Shown: in pieces, positions 62,042 through 64,000 of the stretch
Layout: each line of letters begins with the position of its first letter
Position numbering within the stretch: the first letter of the stretch is position 1
NCBI GenBank assembly: GCA_037137375.1
Contig: JBAXKJ010000003.1
Span: forward strand, 62,001 to 126,000
Direction: 5' to 3'
Origin: CAINVV01 sp037137375
GTDB lineage: Bacteria > Bacteroidota > Bacteroidia > Bacteroidales > Prolixibacteraceae
DNA: 64,000 bases
The notes under the pieces: generated by a model
What the model was told of the DNA's origin: nothing
The model's database searches: none
The model's input: only the letters and a program-made list of their open reading frames with translations
Made by a program: the position numbers and the translations under genes

Positions 62042-62581
62042 TTAAATAAGCACTTTTTTAAATTTATTGAAAAGGTCCCAGAGTACGATACCCGCACTGA
62101 CGGAGATATTAAAGGAATGTTTGGTGCCGAACTGCGGAATCTCAAGGGCAAAATCACAATGGTCGACTACCTCCTGTTGCACCCCTTTTACTTCATTGCC
62201 AAAGACAAGCGCTAACTTCGATTCCTTACCAGGAAAATAGTCCGAAAGACTAATACTCCCTTCAACCTGTTCAATTGCAATGACTGTGTATCCTTCATGT
62301 TTTAATTTTTGGACGACTTCCTCTGTGAATGCGAAATATTCCCAGGCAACACTGTTCTCAGCCCCCAACGCCGTTTTTCTGATCTCTTTGTCTGGTGGCG
62401 TAGAGGTGATTCCGCAGAGATAAATTTTCTCAATAAGCAGGGCATCGGAGGTTCGGAAGACAGAGCCAATATTGTGACAACTGCGGATATTATCCAGCAC
62501 AACTACAAGAGGAATTTTGGACATGGACTTGAATTCTTCTGTGGATGGTCTTAATAGCTCACTATTTTCGAGTTTTCTCAT
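62042..62581 (-). CDS. TrmH/SpoU family RNA 2'-O-methyltransferase
   Basis: A 179-residue SPOUT methyltransferase. Motif 1 is DNIRSCHNIGSVFRTSDA, motif 2 LALVFGNEVKGV, and motif 3 IPQFGTKHSFNISVSAGIVL, forming the knotted SAM site. It methylates a ribose in tRNA or rRNA; the target nucleoside cannot be told (TrmH and TrmL types are both possible). It ends 25 nt before the GNAT-like gene and follows arcA by 5 nt. Confidence 0.9.
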   Translation of the reverse strand: MRKLENSELLRPSTEEFKSMSKIPLVVVLDNIRSCHNIGSVFRTSDALLIEKIYLCGITSTPPDKEIRKTALGAENSVAWEYFAFTEEVVQKLKHEGYTVIAIEQVEGSISLSDYFPGKESKLALVFGNEVKGVQQEVVDHCDFALEIPQFGTKHSFNISVSAGIVLWDLFNKFKKVLI

Positions 62582-62586
62582 TCCTT

Positions 62587-63858
62587 TTACCAGCTAACAT
62601 TTTTGCGTTTGACGGGCATGGTCATGCATCTGGCCCCGCCGCCACCCCTGGCCAGTTCAGAACCGGCAATTGTGATGACAGCACGCTGATAATCAGCAAT
62701 ATTCACCCGGTCTTCTATGATATCCATGGCCTTGAGAATCTCGAAACCATTGCAGTTCATCTCTTCAAGGGTTTTCTCATTGCGTTCATAACCAATTACC
62801 TTACCCGGTGCAATGGCGAAGAAATTGGCGCCACTGTGCCATTGTTCCCTTTCCATGATCCAAGGATCACCATGACCGCCACAATTAATCGGCACCAGCT
62901 CCATCCCGCATTTTTCCAAGGCCTTCAGCAGACTGGTCTCTTCTTTTATCGAAGTAACCTTCCCATTATCAATGGTAATCTTGATGGTGTGATACTTTGT
63001 TTTCTTAAGGATAAGTGGTTCATAAACCATGCATGCGTTCTTGTCGAGGAAGGTAAAAGTCATATCGAGGTGGATAAATGACTCGGGTGTCCTGGGTAAT
63101 TCCTGAACGATTATGTGCTTCGTCCCTTCCTTCTTATCTCGGATTATCTCGGTCAGCAGATCAATACCTTCTGTCGAAGTTCTAGCCCCACTGCCTACCA
63201 GAATGATATTTTCATTCGCGATCAGCACATCCCCGCCTTCTATCGTCGCATTTCGGAAGGTGCTCCGGCCTCCTGCCACACGTTCCGGATTAATCGTATT
63301 GACCCCAAAAAACGGGTGGTCCCTGAAAATTGTTTCCATGATCAAAGACTCACGTTCCCTTACCTTACTGGCCATCTTCCCGATCAGAACATCATTCCAG
63401 ATTGAAATGGCAGAATCGCGTGTGAAGATGAAATTATGCAGGGGCCGCATGGAATATCTCTCGCTGCTCAGGAATTTGGTCAGATTATCACGTTTTAGTA
63501 TCACTCCTTCAATGAGTTGTCTTGCCAGGATTTCGGGAGACAAGTTGAGAAGGGTATCCAGTTCATCTGTCGCTTCTTCATGATCACAGACATTCCTGAT
63601 AAGGGCTTCCTTAGAAATATTGTTTTTCAATGTCTCAGTGAGCAACTGCCTGACGTCGTATGTCTTGGTTACCTTATTTAAAACTTCCTTCAGTTCGAAA
63701 TACTCCCTGGAGGCAACAGAGAGATTAAGGATATCGCTGTACAAGGCCCGTTCGGCGTTTTCAGGTGTCATATTCTCGACTTCGGAACCCGGACTGTGAA
63801 GTATAACCTCTTCTAATTCACCAATTTCTGAGTTTACGTTAACATTGAGCTTGTCCAT
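62587..63858 (-). CDS. arcA: Arginine deiminase
   Basis: A 423-residue arginine deiminase that converts arginine to citrulline and ammonia, yielding ATP with downstream enzymes. The start ELEEVILHSPGSEVENMTPE is typical. Catalytic residues are visible as Asp and Glu in MEGGDVL-type (TIEGGDVLI), His in FIHLDMTFTFLD and Cys411 in GGGGARCMTMP. No arcB or arcC is seen in the window, so the enzyme may serve pH defence or arginine use with partners elsewhere. Confidence 0.95.
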   Translation of the reverse strand: MDKLNVNVNSEIGELEEVILHSPGSEVENMTPENAERALYSDILNLSVASREYFELKEVLNKVTKTYDVRQLLTETLKNNISKEALIRNVCDHEEATDELDTLLNLSPEILARQLIEGVILKRDNLTKFLSSERYSMRPLHNFIFTRDSAISIWNDVLIGKMASKVRERESLIMETIFRDHPFFGVNTINPERVAGGRSTFRNATIEGGDVLIANENIILVGSGARTSTEGIDLLTEIIRDKKEGTKHIIVQELPRTPESFIHLDMTFTFLDKNACMVYEPLILKKTKYHTIKITIDNGKVTSIKEETSLLKALEKCGMELVPINCGGHGDPWIMEREQWHSGANFFAIAPGKVIGYERNEKTLEEMNCNGFEILKAMDIIEDRVNIADYQRAVITIAGSELARGGGGARCMTMPVKRKNVSW

Positions 63859-63885
63859 CAGCAGAGAATTTAATTCTATTTAAGA

Positions 63886-63893
63886 CAAAGATA
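63886..63893 (-). promoter_or_regulatory. Probable arcA -7 element (TATCTTTG)
   Basis: On the - strand TATCTTTG matches TAnnTTTG, 27 nt upstream of the arcA ATG. A TTTG at 63920-63923 is too far (26-nt spacer) to be a good -33 box. Confidence 0.45.
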
Positions 63894-63946
63894 TTGAATA
63901 ATGAACAGTTAAAGAATGACAAACGAACATTATTCACCCGACAATA

Positions 63947-63979
63947 TTTGCGATATCCCTGATAGGTTTGTTAAATTTG
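63947..63979 (+). promoter_or_regulatory. Promoter of a gene starting at the right window edge
   Basis: TTTG (63947-63950) and TAAATTTG (63972-63979) form a -33/-7 pair with a 21-nt spacer. An ATG at 63998-64000 is the likely first codon of a gene that continues outside the window. Confidence 0.55.
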
Positions 63980-64000
63980 CAGCAAGAGTTAAGAGACATG

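Noticed and set aside
62017..62157. N-terminal extension of the GNAT-like gene
   Set aside because: It would overlap the TrmH-family gene by more than 100 nt. The ATG at 62016 gives a normal start.
1..64000. CRISPR arrays, transposases, rRNA genes
   Set aside because: No regularly spaced repeats, transposase-like products or rRNA sequences were seen on reading through the window.

Overview
The window comes from a Bacteroidota chromosome. It carries SusC/SusD outer-membrane glycan importers, a fused ccoNO cytochrome oxidase gene, promoters of the TTTG / TAnnTTTG type, and many exported glycan-active enzymes. I would guess class Bacteroidia, perhaps Marinilabiliales, but the sequence alone does not fix the order. 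cbb3 oxidase genes next to oxygen-sensitive glycyl-radical and arginine-deiminase genes suggest a facultative or microaerobic lifestyle.

Positions 1-15300 (+ strand) form one tightly packed locus. It starts inside a SusD gene and continues with an atypical BNR/sialidase-like protein, a 14-repeat FG-GAP protein, four divergent URO-D-superfamily proteins, two GH33-type sialidase-like proteins, an RraA-type aldolase-like protein, an MFS transporter and a DapA/N-acetylneuraminate-lyase-family aldolase. Most gaps are 0-40 nt. The pairing of sialidase-like with URO-D-like genes and two kinds of pyruvate aldolase is the strongest candidate for an undescribed catabolic pathway, plausibly for a modified (perhaps methylated) ulosonic acid. 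The locus meets a convergent GH2 / PL22-like pair (15303-19566, - strand).

Positions 19800-32200 hold smaller units: an exported DUF1080 protein, a small membrane protein, a HigBA-type toxin-antitoxin module, a HypD-like glycyl radical enzyme with its activase, a DUF5107/TPR protein divergent from an AraC regulator, and a DoxX-pirin-MarR operon with a palindromic operator at its promoter.

Positions 32360-45933 (- strand) form a second polysaccharide utilisation locus: SusC, SusD, a small lipoprotein, a sulfatase, a cupin-like protein, a DUF1593 protein, an alginate-lyase-family protein, a second sulfatase and a PQQ-type propeller. The likely target is a sulfated, uronic-acid-containing glycan.

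Positions 46191-52240 contain a carboxypeptidase-regulatory-domain protein, tRNA-Lys(CTT), a second HigB/HigA pair with its own operator-promoter, an exported amidase, an exported enolase-superfamily protein and a frameshifted Bro-N gene. Positions 52448-60743 are a complete cbb3 oxidase operon (ccoS-ccoNO-ccoQ-ccoP-ccoG-ccoH-SafE-ccoI). The window ends with a GNAT-like protein, a TrmH-family methyltransferase, arginine deiminase and the promoter of a further gene running off the right edge.
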